From a virus, in the IMG/VR virus record IMGVR_UViG_3300036909_000142, positions 1-23,102 of that record: a stretch of 23,102 bases of DNA; one strand, written 5' to 3'. Shown here one piece after another: positions 6,820 to 13,555 of the stretch. Position numbers and translations under genes: made by a program. The notes beneath the pieces are model-generated. The model was not told where the DNA came from and did no database searches. It worked only from the letters and a program-made list of their open reading frames with translations. Every line of letters begins with the position of its first letter. Within the stretch, counting starts at the first letter, position 1.

Positions 6820-7277
6820 TGGAAATCAAAGTATTCGACGAATACGGCGAGCATGTTTTCCTCAGTGCGCACACGATTGAGGTGCGCTGCGATGGCTGGG
6901 AAAAGGACCATGTCCACGTTGACTATTCATGCGACATGGAAACCTACGATGACGGCGGCCCGGCACTTCGCAGAGTTCCAATCGGCTTTAATTGCCGCAT
7001 GAGCGTCGATCGGCGACTGACAAATGAACCAACTAAAGCCCCCGTGTCTTCCACGCCCAAGCGGCAATTGACCCGCTTTCAGATAGTGGAAGTCCGCGAA
7101 TGTGACATCCCCGTGGCAATCGAGATGAAAATAGGCGGCCGGGAATACGTCGCTTTTCTCGACCCAGTCCAATATGCGGCGTTCCCCGGGCTGCGTTGCG
7201 GGAATTACGTCGAGAGCATCGCTGGGGCAGAGCGGGAATTACTAGCTGACGTGATTGTCGGATTGGATAAAGAATGA
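6819..7277 (+). CDS. Hypothetical 152-residue protein between terL and portal
   Basis: The start ATG shares one base with the terL stop (TAATG), and the stop overlaps the next gene by 4 bp (ATGA), so it is clearly part of the packaging operon. The protein is acidic. It has a His/Cys-containing first half (EVRCDGWEKDHVHVDYSCDM) and a second half beginning QLTRFQIVEVRECDIPVAIE, which looks like a small beta-rich domain. No motif or family is recognised, and no signal peptide or membrane segment is visible. Location alone would suit a packaging accessory or a head-associated protein. Confidence 0.7.
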   Translation: MEIKVFDEYGEHVFLSAHTIEVRCDGWEKDHVHVDYSCDMETYDDGGPALRRVPIGFNCRMSVDRRLTNEPTKAPVSSTPKRQLTRFQIVEVRECDIPVAIEMKIGGREYVAFLDPVQYAAFPGLRCGNYVESIAGAERELLADVIVGLDKE

Positions 7278-7570
7278 CGACAACTTTGACTCCCTACCTC
7301 ATCCCCGCTGGGTGCGCCTTCGTCGGGCTATTGCTGGCCGCGCTGGTGCTCGTTTCAGTTTACGCCGCGATTCGGGTTCCGAAGGATCGCCGGTTCATTC
7401 TATTGCTCGACGGGCTGCTGATAATCGGAGGCATATGTTTCGCGGTCGGGGCGTGGATGATGCCCGTGCTCTTGCTTCCGACGGCCGGCGGCGGTTGCGT
7501 ATTTCTGGCCATACGCCTACACCAGGGCCAGCAGCGACGGAACTTTGAGACGCGAAGGCGTGGAGGATAA
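7274..7570 (+). CDS. Small membrane protein
   Basis: A 98-residue protein with hydrophobic segments at about residues 8-34 (IPAGCAFVGLLLAALVLVSV) and 43-80 (ILLLDGLLIIGGICFAVGAW, then PVLLLPTAGGGCVFLAI). That gives two to three membrane spans and a basic tail (RLHQGQQRRNFETRRRGG) likely to face the cytoplasm. The start overlaps the previous stop by 4 bp, and the portal gene begins 3 nt after its stop. It could be a holin-like or superinfection-exclusion protein. No endolysin is next to it, so neither role is supported beyond topology. Confidence 0.65.
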   Translation: MTTTLTPYLIPAGCAFVGLLLAALVLVSVYAAIRVPKDRRFILLLDGLLIIGGICFAVGAWMMPVLLLPTAGGGCVFLAIRLHQGQQRRNFETRRRGG

Positions 7571-7573
7571 TCT

Positions 7574-9286
7574 ATGCTCATTGAGAAACTCGACTCGACT
7601 TACGACCCGTCGGAATGGTTGATAAATTGGTTTTCCGGCGGCGAGCCCACGGCCAGCGGCGAGCACGTCAATGAGGATACGGCGATGCGGATTCCCGCCG
7701 TCCGCGCTACAATCAACGTCCGCGCTGAAGCGATGGAAGTGCTACCGATACAAATTTTCCGTAAGGAAAAGTCGGGCCGCCAGACGCTGGTAGACGATCA
7801 TCCGGTTTTGGATTTACTGAACCGCAAGCCGAATGAAGAGATTGCCGCGCCTGAAATGTGGTACGGGATGCAACGCGATAGCGACCTGTTTGGCAACGGC
7901 TTCGCCGTGATTCAGCGCACGGGACGGGGCGATCCGGTGGGACTGTGGAAGCGGGATGCGCGGCCGGAAAAAACCAAGATGATGCGCGATCCAAAGACGA
8001 AAAAACTTTTCTTCCGCTGCCGCGACGAACAGGGGCAGGACCAAGACGACGTGCCGCTGGAGGACATGCTGCATGTAAAGTACAACAGCAAAAACACGCT
8101 GGCCGGCAAGTCTCCGGTGAACGACTTGAAAGAGGCCATCGGCGGCAACAAGGCGGCCGAACGGTATTGCAACGAACTATTCGCTAACGGCGCGGCGCTC
8201 GAAGGCCACTACACCAGCCCGAAGAAAATGAGCCTGCCAGCCTATCAGCGATTAACGCATTCCATCGAGGAATCCGCCCAGCACGGCAATCGCCATAAAC
8301 GTCCACTGCTCGAAGAGGGCATGACGTTTGAGCAAGTCACTTTCGACGCCAACAACGTGCAGATGATCGAGGGTCGCAACTTTATGATCGTCGAAGTGGC
8401 CCGTATCTGGCGCGTGAATCCGTACTTGATTTTTGTAGCGGCCTACGGCGCCAAGGCCCCGGCTGAGTTGTTCCGTGAGTTTATGATGCTCACGATGATG
8501 GCGGTCTGTACGATGTGGAAAGGGGCCATCGACCTGCGATTGCTCAAGCCGCCCTACTCTTGTCAGTTCGACATGAAGAAATTCATGGAGGGCGACCCCG
8601 CCGCGCAGTCGGCGTGGTATCGGACCATGTTTACAATCGGGTATTACTCGCTTAATGAAATTCGGCGAGAGCAGGGAGCCAACCCCATTGTCGATTCCAC
8701 GGGCAAGCCGGACCCCAACGCCGACGAGCATTTCGTACCGCGCAACATGATCCCGCTTTCCAAGTGCAACGATTCAGCCTGGGCGTTGGGAAAAAACGGC
8801 GCGGACGGCGTTACGCCCGCCCCTGGGGCAGTGTCCGGCGGCGACGGCTCGACCCCGGCCGAACCGGGCGACTTGCCGGCGACAGAAGCCCGGTCGGCAA
8901 ACCAAGCGGCCTTGTTCGATCCGCGCGTCGAGCAGCTTGCGGCCAGCGAGGCGGTGCTGACCGCCGCGATCCACCGCATGGAACGAATCGCTCGCAATGA
9001 GGCCATCCGCGCCGCCAAAGACCCGGCAAAATACTCCGCCCGCCTGGATGCATTCTGGATCGACCACGGCAAGGTGCTGGAAGAGGCGTTGCGGTTGCCG
9101 CTGCGGGCGGTGGCGGCGATCCGTGGGCCAGCCAATGGCTTCCACTCGACCGATGAAGAGTTGTCGGCCATGATTGGCGAGTACACGCAAGAGAAACGCG
9201 AGGCGTTGCTGAAGGCGGCGGAGTGCCGGCCGGAGGAACTGGCCGCCCGCGTGGCAGAGGCTGTGAAAGATTGGGGTTGCCCGTGA
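7574..9286 (+). CDS. Phage portal protein, HK97 family
   Basis: A 570-residue protein with GGAGG 7 nt before the ATG. Hallmarks of the HK97 portal family are a start region with DTAMRIPAVRATINVRAEAM (about 36-55), PIQIFRKEKSGRQTLVDDHP, LLNRKPNEEIAAPEMWYGMQ (the conserved NP..S/A..F-type segment), DLFGNGFAVIQR, MLHVKYNSKNTLAGKSPVND and FEQVTFDANNVQMIEGRNFM followed by EVARIWRVNPYLI. The portal core ends near residue 410. After a Gly/Pro/Ala linker (GADGVTPAPGAVSGGDGSTP) there is an extra helical, Ala/Glu-rich C-terminal part of about 140 residues. It forms the dodecameric ring through which terminase pumps DNA. Confidence 0.94.
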   Translation: MLIEKLDSTYDPSEWLINWFSGGEPTASGEHVNEDTAMRIPAVRATINVRAEAMEVLPIQIFRKEKSGRQTLVDDHPVLDLLNRKPNEEIAAPEMWYGMQRDSDLFGNGFAVIQRTGRGDPVGLWKRDARPEKTKMMRDPKTKKLFFRCRDEQGQDQDDVPLEDMLHVKYNSKNTLAGKSPVNDLKEAIGGNKAAERYCNELFANGAALEGHYTSPKKMSLPAYQRLTHSIEESAQHGNRHKRPLLEEGMTFEQVTFDANNVQMIEGRNFMIVEVARIWRVNPYLIFVAAYGAKAPAELFREFMMLTMMAVCTMWKGAIDLRLLKPPYSCQFDMKKFMEGDPAAQSAWYRTMFTIGYYSLNEIRREQGANPIVDSTGKPDPNADEHFVPRNMIPLSKCNDSAWALGKNGADGVTPAPGAVSGGDGSTPAEPGDLPATEARSANQAALFDPRVEQLAASEAVLTAAIHRMERIARNEAIRAAKDPAKYSARLDAFWIDHGKVLEEALRLPLRAVAAIRGPANGFHSTDEELSAMIGEYTQEKREALLKAAECRPEELAARVAEAVKDWGCP

Positions 9287-9693
9287 CACACAAACCGCAA
9301 CGTATCGCACGTATACCATTCCGACTCCCCGATGGCTTCGCCGACAATGGCGAACAACTTGTGCAATTGATGGATATTCATCTAATGTGCGAGGGCTACC
9401 GGCGTGTTCCAGACAACGAGTTGAGGTTAGCCGCCGTCGTGTTTCATTGCTTTTGCGAATCATCAGGCTTGCGTTGCTGCCAGTGCTTTCCGTGCGACAG
9501 TCCCGATAAGTTTTGGGAATTCCGCGCTAAGTCGCCTTGTGGTAGGTATGCGTGCGGCGTGGCGGTGGAGATGTCGCTTTTCTCCGACTGTGGCCCATCG
9601 CCGAAAACGATTGTTAATGCAATCACAAGGCACCTGAATCGCGGTTTTGAGGACTTCGCCAGAACACACCAAGGAGTGAACCATGTCGAGTGA
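9283..9693 (+). CDS. Hypothetical Cys-rich 136-residue protein
   Basis: The GTG at 9283 is preferred because it makes a 4-bp GTGA overlap with the portal stop; a longer frame from 9223 would run inside the portal gene. The middle is unusually Cys-rich (FHCFCESSGLRCCQCFPC, later CGRYACG and DCG), which could bind zinc or iron-sulfur or simply reflect cytoplasmic thiols. A helical C-terminus follows (KTIVNAITRHLNRGFEDFAR). No family is recognised. It overlaps the next gene by 11 bp. Confidence 0.65.
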   Translation: MTHKPQRIARIPFRLPDGFADNGEQLVQLMDIHLMCEGYRRVPDNELRLAAVVFHCFCESSGLRCCQCFPCDSPDKFWEFRAKSPCGRYACGVAVEMSLFSDCGPSPKTIVNAITRHLNRGFEDFARTHQGVNHVE

Positions 9694-10099
9694 ACTGGAA
9701 GGCGATGGCCCGGGCGTTCCCGTGTCAAATGTGTTTTGCGTTCTAGGGAAGCCGCTGCCGCCTCCCAGCCGCAAAAAAGCCATCATGCACATTTCCGAGG
9801 AGTTGGTTTGCGAATTGCTACGCAAGGCACTTCCGTTCCCTGCTGACATTGAAATCCGCGCCTTGCGTATTCAGCCGTTTCGGTCTGTCGTGGAAGTCTT
9901 ATTGCGTGGGGATGCGCTACCGGACGCTTGCGAGTGCCCGGAAGGAAACACACCACTTCTAGTTTCGCCGTGTTTCCAAAGTACCGGCGAAAAAGATGAA
10001 ATGAGTTTTGTAAACTGGGGGGCGGGATTTATCACCCCGGCCAGTGACCCGAGGGCTATCCAGTTTCGCTGTAACGATTACTACCGGGAGTCGCCATAA
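9683..10099 (+). CDS. Hypothetical 138-residue protein
   Basis: AAGGAG lies 6 nt before the ATG. The central part (MHISEELVCELLRKALPFPADIEIRALRIQPFRSVVEVLL, split by eye into helix and strands) looks like a compact alpha/beta domain. The rest is loop-rich, with several Cys and an ending that reads FRCNDYYRESP. No motif or known family is evident. The stop shares a base with the next ATG (TAATG). It belongs to the run of small genes between portal and protease. Confidence 0.65.
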   Translation: MSSELEGDGPGVPVSNVFCVLGKPLPPPSRKKAIMHISEELVCELLRKALPFPADIEIRALRIQPFRSVVEVLLRGDALPDACECPEGNTPLLVSPCFQSTGEKDEMSFVNWGAGFITPASDPRAIQFRCNDYYRESP

Positions 10100-10386
10100 T
10101 GCCTGAATTGACAGTACCTATCGTAATGAGTCTGACGCCTGAGTCAGCAGCGTTACTGGAACACGTCGCGGATATTCTCACGCGCATGGAAGGGTGTATC
10201 GTCAGCGTGTTGGCGTTGAATCCGGGCGATACTCTAGTTTTACGGTCTCAATACAAACTATCACAAGCGGCCTACGAGCGGCTTTCGTCGTCAATGAAAG
10301 AACTATTCCCAGACCACAAGTACGCACTCCTGGAGTGTGGATTGTCCCTGGAGGTTCTCCGGCCAATGGAGATTGACCATGCCTGA
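10099..10386 (+). CDS. Hypothetical 95-residue protein
   Basis: A small alpha/beta protein. The middle has a helix (SAALLEHVADILTRMEG), a strand (CIVSVLALNPGDTLVLRS) and a second helix (YKLSQAAYERLSSSMKEL). The C-terminal strand contains CGLSLEVLRP. No catalytic residues or family are recognised. It overlaps its neighbours by 1 bp upstream and 8 bp downstream, so it is tightly embedded in the operon. The pattern VLRSQYKLSQAAYERLSSSM is reminiscent of small phage ASB-like or decoration proteins only in a general way. Confidence 0.65.
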   Translation: MPELTVPIVMSLTPESAALLEHVADILTRMEGCIVSVLALNPGDTLVLRSQYKLSQAAYERLSSSMKELFPDHKYALLECGLSLEVLRPMEIDHA

Positions 10387-10819
10387 AATAACCACCACAA
10401 CGCCCTTACCGGCATTGCAACGGGTGCTCGCGATCTTGCGGGCGCAGCATTGGTTTTACTACTCGCAGCACTGGCAAGCGACGAACTACCAATCGCACCT
10501 GCTTTTTCAGCGGCTCTATGAATCACTGCCGGAACAATTCGACGGCTTGGCGGAAAAGCTGGTGGGACTGTTTGGAAAACCTGCCGTCGATGCCTTGCCG
10601 GCCATGCAATCCGCAGTCGAGGCGGTGGCCGCCTGGGCGACGTTCCCTGACCAACTCCAAGCCGCGTTGCAATCTGAATCGGACCTACGCGGGGCGATAT
10701 TATCGGCCCTCGAAAGCGTGGCCGACAATCCCGGCGTCGGGCTGGATAACTTTCTGCGTGGCGTGATCGACGACCACGAAACAAACTGGTATCTCTTACG
10801 ACAGGCACAAGGAGGCTGA
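10379..10819 (+). CDS. Dps/ferritin-like protein
   Basis: A 146-residue helical protein starting at the ATG at 10379, with GGAG 7 nt upstream; a longer frame from 10337 lacks a site. Residues 13-61 read like the first two helices of Dps-type ferritin-like proteins: LRAQHWFYYSQHWQ, SHLLFQRLYESLPEQ, FDGLAEKL. H31-W32 match the Dps HW motif. H40, D55 and E59 keep the spacings of Dps metal ligands (H, then D at +15, then E four later), while one usual Asp is Gln44 here. A further long helix pair follows. Phages are known to carry ferritin-like or DUF5856-type proteins of unknown role. Iron binding, DNA protection or an unrelated head function are all possible. Confidence 0.6.
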   Translation: MPEITTTTPLPALQRVLAILRAQHWFYYSQHWQATNYQSHLLFQRLYESLPEQFDGLAEKLVGLFGKPAVDALPAMQSAVEAVAAWATFPDQLQAALQSESDLRGAILSALESVADNPGVGLDNFLRGVIDDHETNWYLLRQAQGG

Positions 10820-10820
10820 C

Positions 10821-12245
10821 ATGGCGTTTTCCTACGATACGAAACCTATTTCCAGCGAACAACTCGACGCCGAACCGATTGACACCGTACTCGGCAAAGT
10901 GACGGTCGCTGCCCAGCCGGCCGGTGATGGCCTCTACACCCTTACCGGGCAGCTTTCTGCCGTCAATGAAACTTCCACCCGTTGGCAGCGCGTCCAAGTG
11001 GCTCACCTGATGGCCGTCGGCGAGGCTGGCCGCAAGATCGGCGTGGACCGAAAAAACGAAGTCATCCACGGCTGGATACTGGCCCAGGCCGGCCCGTTCA
11101 AGTCGGATGGCCGCGGCGAGTTCGACGACAAATCGCTAGCCCTGATTCTCAGTCAGGCCCGCAAGGCGCCCAACGGGCTCAAGTCGCGGCTGGCCCACCC
11201 CAACGAATCCAACGACGGGATCGGCAAGCTGCTGGGCCGGGTGAAAGACCCCTACCCGGATTTTGTGGTTCCCAAGGAATCGGAAGGCCAGCCCGGAGGC
11301 GGCCGGGTCGCGTGCGTGCGAGGCGACTTGCATATCGACCCGTCGGCGCACAAGGCCGAGTTCGATATGGCCGAGTGGCTGATGACGGTTTGCGAGTCGG
11401 ACCCGGACGCGATTTCTTCGAGCCTCGTGCTTGACAACCAATCGGAATATCGAATCAAGCCCGACGGCACGCCGATGCTGGATGCGGACGGCGACCCGCT
11501 GCCGCCGCTATGGCGCCCAACGGTCCTGCACGCCTCGGATTGCGTCGATACCGGCGACGCAGTCGATGGCCTATTGTCGGCCAGCATACCAGCCGAGGCC
11601 CTTTCGGCGATGCCCAACGGCCTGTTATGGCAGGCGGAGAAAATGCTCAATCAGCAGTTCGCCGGTAAGGACCGCGAGTTCATCGAGGGGCACCTACTCA
11701 CCTTCCTGTACCGCTACCTCGACCGGCGATTCACGGGTGAGAAGCTGACTGGACTGGAGCGCCGCAACCGGAAGATCGAATCTGAGCGGGATAGCAAGAT
11801 TGCTGCGGCACTCAACGGCACGCTGGAAGAACGGCCGGCCGTGGTTGTGGGCAGCGAGCGAATCCTGCAAGCTGGCCCGGCGCACCGTCTGGCGATGGGC
11901 GAGGATGGCCCGGCCGGCGACGTGGTGCCCACGGAACAGGCTGGCCCGAAGCACGATGGCTGCCGGAGCACGCTGGCCTTTCACTCGGTAACGCTTTGCC
12001 GATTGTGCGGAGCGGAAATGTCGGGTTGCGGTTGCGACCATCGGGGGCTCGAATCGCGGGTTACGATTCTGGCCAAGGAGCCGTGTGCGGCGTGCCTGGC
12101 TGCCGACCCGTCGCATGACGGCGCACCGGCCAGCCCGCCGGACACGCCCGACCAGGCCCCCGATCCTGAAAACCCGCAAGGCGTAAGCAAGCTGCCGGAT
12201 CGGCGGCGGCTGGAACTGGACGCGATGACTTTTGAGGAGGACTGA
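10821..12245 (+). CDS. Probable prohead maturation protease, with Cys-rich tail
   Basis: A 474-residue protein with AAGGAGG 5 nt before the ATG. Residues 80-205 carry the pattern of HK97/herpes-type prohead proteases: a strand with HGWILAQAGPF, then LKSRLAHP (H126 as candidate catalytic His), a GIGKLLGRVKD strand, VACVRGDLHIDPSAHKAEF (H171 in the strand before), and DPDAISSSLVL, where S199-S201 hold the likely nucleophile. Its place between portal and capsid genes fits. The part after residue 300 is unusual: a charged linker, then C381, a CxxC pair at 393/396, a CxC pair at 403/405 and a CxxC pair at 422/425, suggesting one or two zinc-binding knuckles, and an acidic disordered end. The tail may act as scaffold. 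Confidence 0.65.
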   Translation: MAFSYDTKPISSEQLDAEPIDTVLGKVTVAAQPAGDGLYTLTGQLSAVNETSTRWQRVQVAHLMAVGEAGRKIGVDRKNEVIHGWILAQAGPFKSDGRGEFDDKSLALILSQARKAPNGLKSRLAHPNESNDGIGKLLGRVKDPYPDFVVPKESEGQPGGGRVACVRGDLHIDPSAHKAEFDMAEWLMTVCESDPDAISSSLVLDNQSEYRIKPDGTPMLDADGDPLPPLWRPTVLHASDCVDTGDAVDGLLSASIPAEALSAMPNGLLWQAEKMLNQQFAGKDREFIEGHLLTFLYRYLDRRFTGEKLTGLERRNRKIESERDSKIAAALNGTLEERPAVVVGSERILQAGPAHRLAMGEDGPAGDVVPTEQAGPKHDGCRSTLAFHSVTLCRLCGAEMSGCGCDHRGLESRVTILAKEPCAACLAADPSHDGAPASPPDTPDQAPDPENPQGVSKLPDRRRLELDAMTFEED

Positions 12246-12257
12246 AAATCTTTTCAG
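12242..12257. promoter_or_regulatory. Palindrome at the head of the accessory unit
   Basis: CTGAAAA (12242-12248) and TTTTCAG (12251-12257) form a perfect 7-bp inverted repeat with a 2-bp centre. It overlaps the protease stop and ends 9 bp before the -35 box at 12266. The centre is too short for a good RNA hairpin, so an operator for one of the regulators in the unit is the better reading. Confidence 0.4.
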
Positions 12258-12265
12258 ATTACCCG

Positions 12266-12293
12266 TTGACGCGGCCGCCGCTCGCGTTATATT
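12266..12293 (+). promoter_or_regulatory. Strong sigma-70-like promoter
   Basis: TTGACG (12266-12271) and TATATT (12288-12293), each 5/6 to consensus, are 16 bp apart. Transcription would start near 12300, leaving a leader of about 190 nt before the next gene. That leader contains the interleaved inverted repeats and the short hexamer tract. This is one of the best promoters in the window and separates this unit from the morphogenesis operon. Confidence 0.65.
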
Positions 12294-12303
12294 TACGGGC
12301 AGT

Positions 12304-12393
12304 GAGCTTTGCGGGCTTCCCATAAACGACAATTCACGCCGCCGGTTTTTCATGCGCTCTCGGCCCGCAAAGCTCGCATGGAGGATCGGCGGC
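12304..12393 (+). promoter_or_regulatory. Leader with two interleaved inverted repeats
   Basis: GAGCTTTGCGGGC (12304-12316) pairs perfectly with GCCCGCAAAGCTC (12363-12375). GCCGCCG (12338-12344), inside that loop, pairs with CGGCGGC (12387-12393), outside it. The two helices cross, so they either form a pseudoknot or exclude each other. Each second-helix arm is followed by a T run (GGTTTTT at 12344-12350, CTTTTT at 12393-12398). This suits an attenuator or structured leader RNA. No protein-coding gene is supported in 12246-12491. Confidence 0.5.
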
Positions 12394-12404
12394 TTTTTGC
12401 GCGT

Positions 12405-12452
12405 TGGCGATGTCTGTGGCCTTGGCAATGGCACTGGCACTGGCGATGGCGT
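12405..12452 (+). repeat. Short TGGCNN hexamer tract (8 units)
   Basis: Eight consecutive in-phase hexamers: TGGCGA, TGTCTG, TGGCCT, TGGCAA, TGGCAC, TGGCAC, TGGCGA, TGGCGT. The last ends 25 bp before the binding site of the gene at 12492. The unit and its type of variation are the same as in the long tract at 13119-13478, so the gene between them is bracketed by the same repeat. Confidence 0.85.
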
Positions 12453-12491
12453 TGTTTTTTTTCCTATCCCACTCTTGAAAGGACGTTTCAA

Positions 12492-13112
12492 ATGGAAGCT
12501 CGCGTAACAATTTCGATGACCAACTACATCGCGCACCCTTACTGGCCGGCGCGTAACCGCGTGATCGAGATCGAAAAAAAGTCCGGCGTCAACCGGCAAA
12601 AGTCGGACGAAAAGCGGCAGGCCGCGCTCAAAGCCGAGTGCGAGAAAGAGGGCTACACGCTCGCCCAATATGAGCAGTTCAAGATCGATGCGGCCGAGCA
12701 GTGGTATCGCCGTGAGGGCAAGATCATCATTCCGCGCCACCAACTGGCGGGCGCTTTCGTTCAGGCAATCGGCACGTCGCCCAAGGCCCTCCGCGGCGCG
12801 TTTGACAAAGACAACTTTCGCGCCTTGATTCAACTCGGCGACTTCGTGACCAACCGCACGAAAGCCGATGGAATGTTTTCCCGCTTCGCCAAACTGGAGG
12901 GCAGCAACCAGCGGAGTTTCCAGGAAAACGAGTACATCGGACGTTACCTGGACGTGGGCGAGCCGTTCGAGGCGACGGGCGTGATCGGCATTCCGAATCC
13001 GAAGCACGCCGACACCGTGAAGTCGCTCTTGTGCCACGTTGTTGAAATGATCGGCGTGGGAGCATCGCGGAAGATGGGATTCGGCCGCGGCGTAGTGAAA
13101 AGCTGGGACTGA
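12492..13112 (+). CDS. RAMP-like (Cas7-like) protein of unknown function
   Basis: A 206-residue protein with AAAGGA 8 nt before the ATG; a longer frame from 12309 would translate the hexamer tract and has no binding site. It opens with a beta strand (MEARVTISMT), then a Lys/Glu-rich helical insertion (residues 28-75). KIIIPRHQLAGAFVQ (77-91) sits where RAMP proteins have their helix after strand 1. The end is a predicted strand (FEATGVIGIP), a helix and the glycine-rich loop GVGASRKMGFGRG (188-200), the hallmark of Cas5/6/7-type RNA-binding folds. A phage family of unknown function shares this plan. No CRISPR array or cas gene is present. RNA binding is inferred from the fold-like pattern only. 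Confidence 0.5.
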   Translation: MEARVTISMTNYIAHPYWPARNRVIEIEKKSGVNRQKSDEKRQAALKAECEKEGYTLAQYEQFKIDAAEQWYRREGKIIIPRHQLAGAFVQAIGTSPKALRGAFDKDNFRALIQLGDFVTNRTKADGMFSRFAKLEGSNQRSFQENEYIGRYLDVGEPFEATGVIGIPNPKHADTVKSLLCHVVEMIGVGASRKMGFGRGVVKSWD

Positions 13113-13118
13113 AATCCT

Positions 13119-13478
13119 TGGCTCTGGCACTGGCCTTGGCCCTGGCAATGTCGCTGGCCCTGGCAATGTCGCTGGCCGTGGCACTGGCGGTGGCGATGGC
13201 AATGACTTAGCTGGTGGCGATGGCAATGGCACTGGCGATGGCATTGGCGATGACTTAGCTGGTGGCAGTGGCACTGGCAATGTCGCTGGCAATGGCCCTG
13301 GCGGTGGCGATGGCAATGACTTAGCTGGTGGCGATGGCTCTGGCACTGGCTTTGGCACTGGCTGTGGCGGTGACGATGACTTAGCTGCTGGCCCTGGCAA
13401 TGGCATTGGCGATGGCATTGGCCCTGGCGGTGGCGGTGACGATGACAGTGGCAATGTCGCTGGCAATGGCCTTGGCCG
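13119..13478 (+). repeat. Tract of 60 uninterrupted TGGCNN hexamers
   Basis: From 13119 to 13478 the sequence divides into exactly 60 hexamers with no insertion or deletion. Most are TGGCNN with the last two bases free. Variants are TGTCGC, TGACGA, TGACAG and the pair TGACTT-AGCTGG (C), which recurs at 13203, 13251, 13317 and 13377. A 41-nt stretch is repeated exactly at 13184-13224 and 13298-13338, 19 units apart. One plus frame reads Gly-X throughout without a stop but has no start codon; the Ala/Leu frame has four TAG stops. The flanks (13113-13118, 13479-13542) show no gene. It follows the RAMP-like stop by 6 nt. Confidence 0.95.
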
Positions 13479-13555
13479 AAGCACGGCAGGTCGTTGGGCT
13501 GCGGCGGGAACAAGGGTTTTGTGTCGAGTAACATTTCTACTTAAAGGAAAAGTTT

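Noticed and set aside
12309-12491. Upstream extension of the RAMP-like gene
   Set aside because: It would translate inverted repeats and the hexamer tract into Trp/Arg/His runs, and there is no binding site. AAAGGA precedes the ATG at 12492.
13119-13478. Hexamer tract as a CRISPR array
   Set aside because: There are no 23-47 bp repeats with unique spacers, no leader and no cas genes. The unit is 6 bp and contiguous.
12405-13478. Template/variable repeats of a diversity-generating retroelement
   Set aside because: No reverse transcriptase gene is present, and variation is not limited to adenine positions of a template.
11694-13484. A 596-codon antisense open frame, Pro-rich at its start
   Set aside because: It is the complement of the protease and RAMP-like genes plus the hexamer tract. 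The Pro-X-Pro pattern is just the reverse of TGGCNN, there is no binding site, and the sense strand has recognisable proteins.
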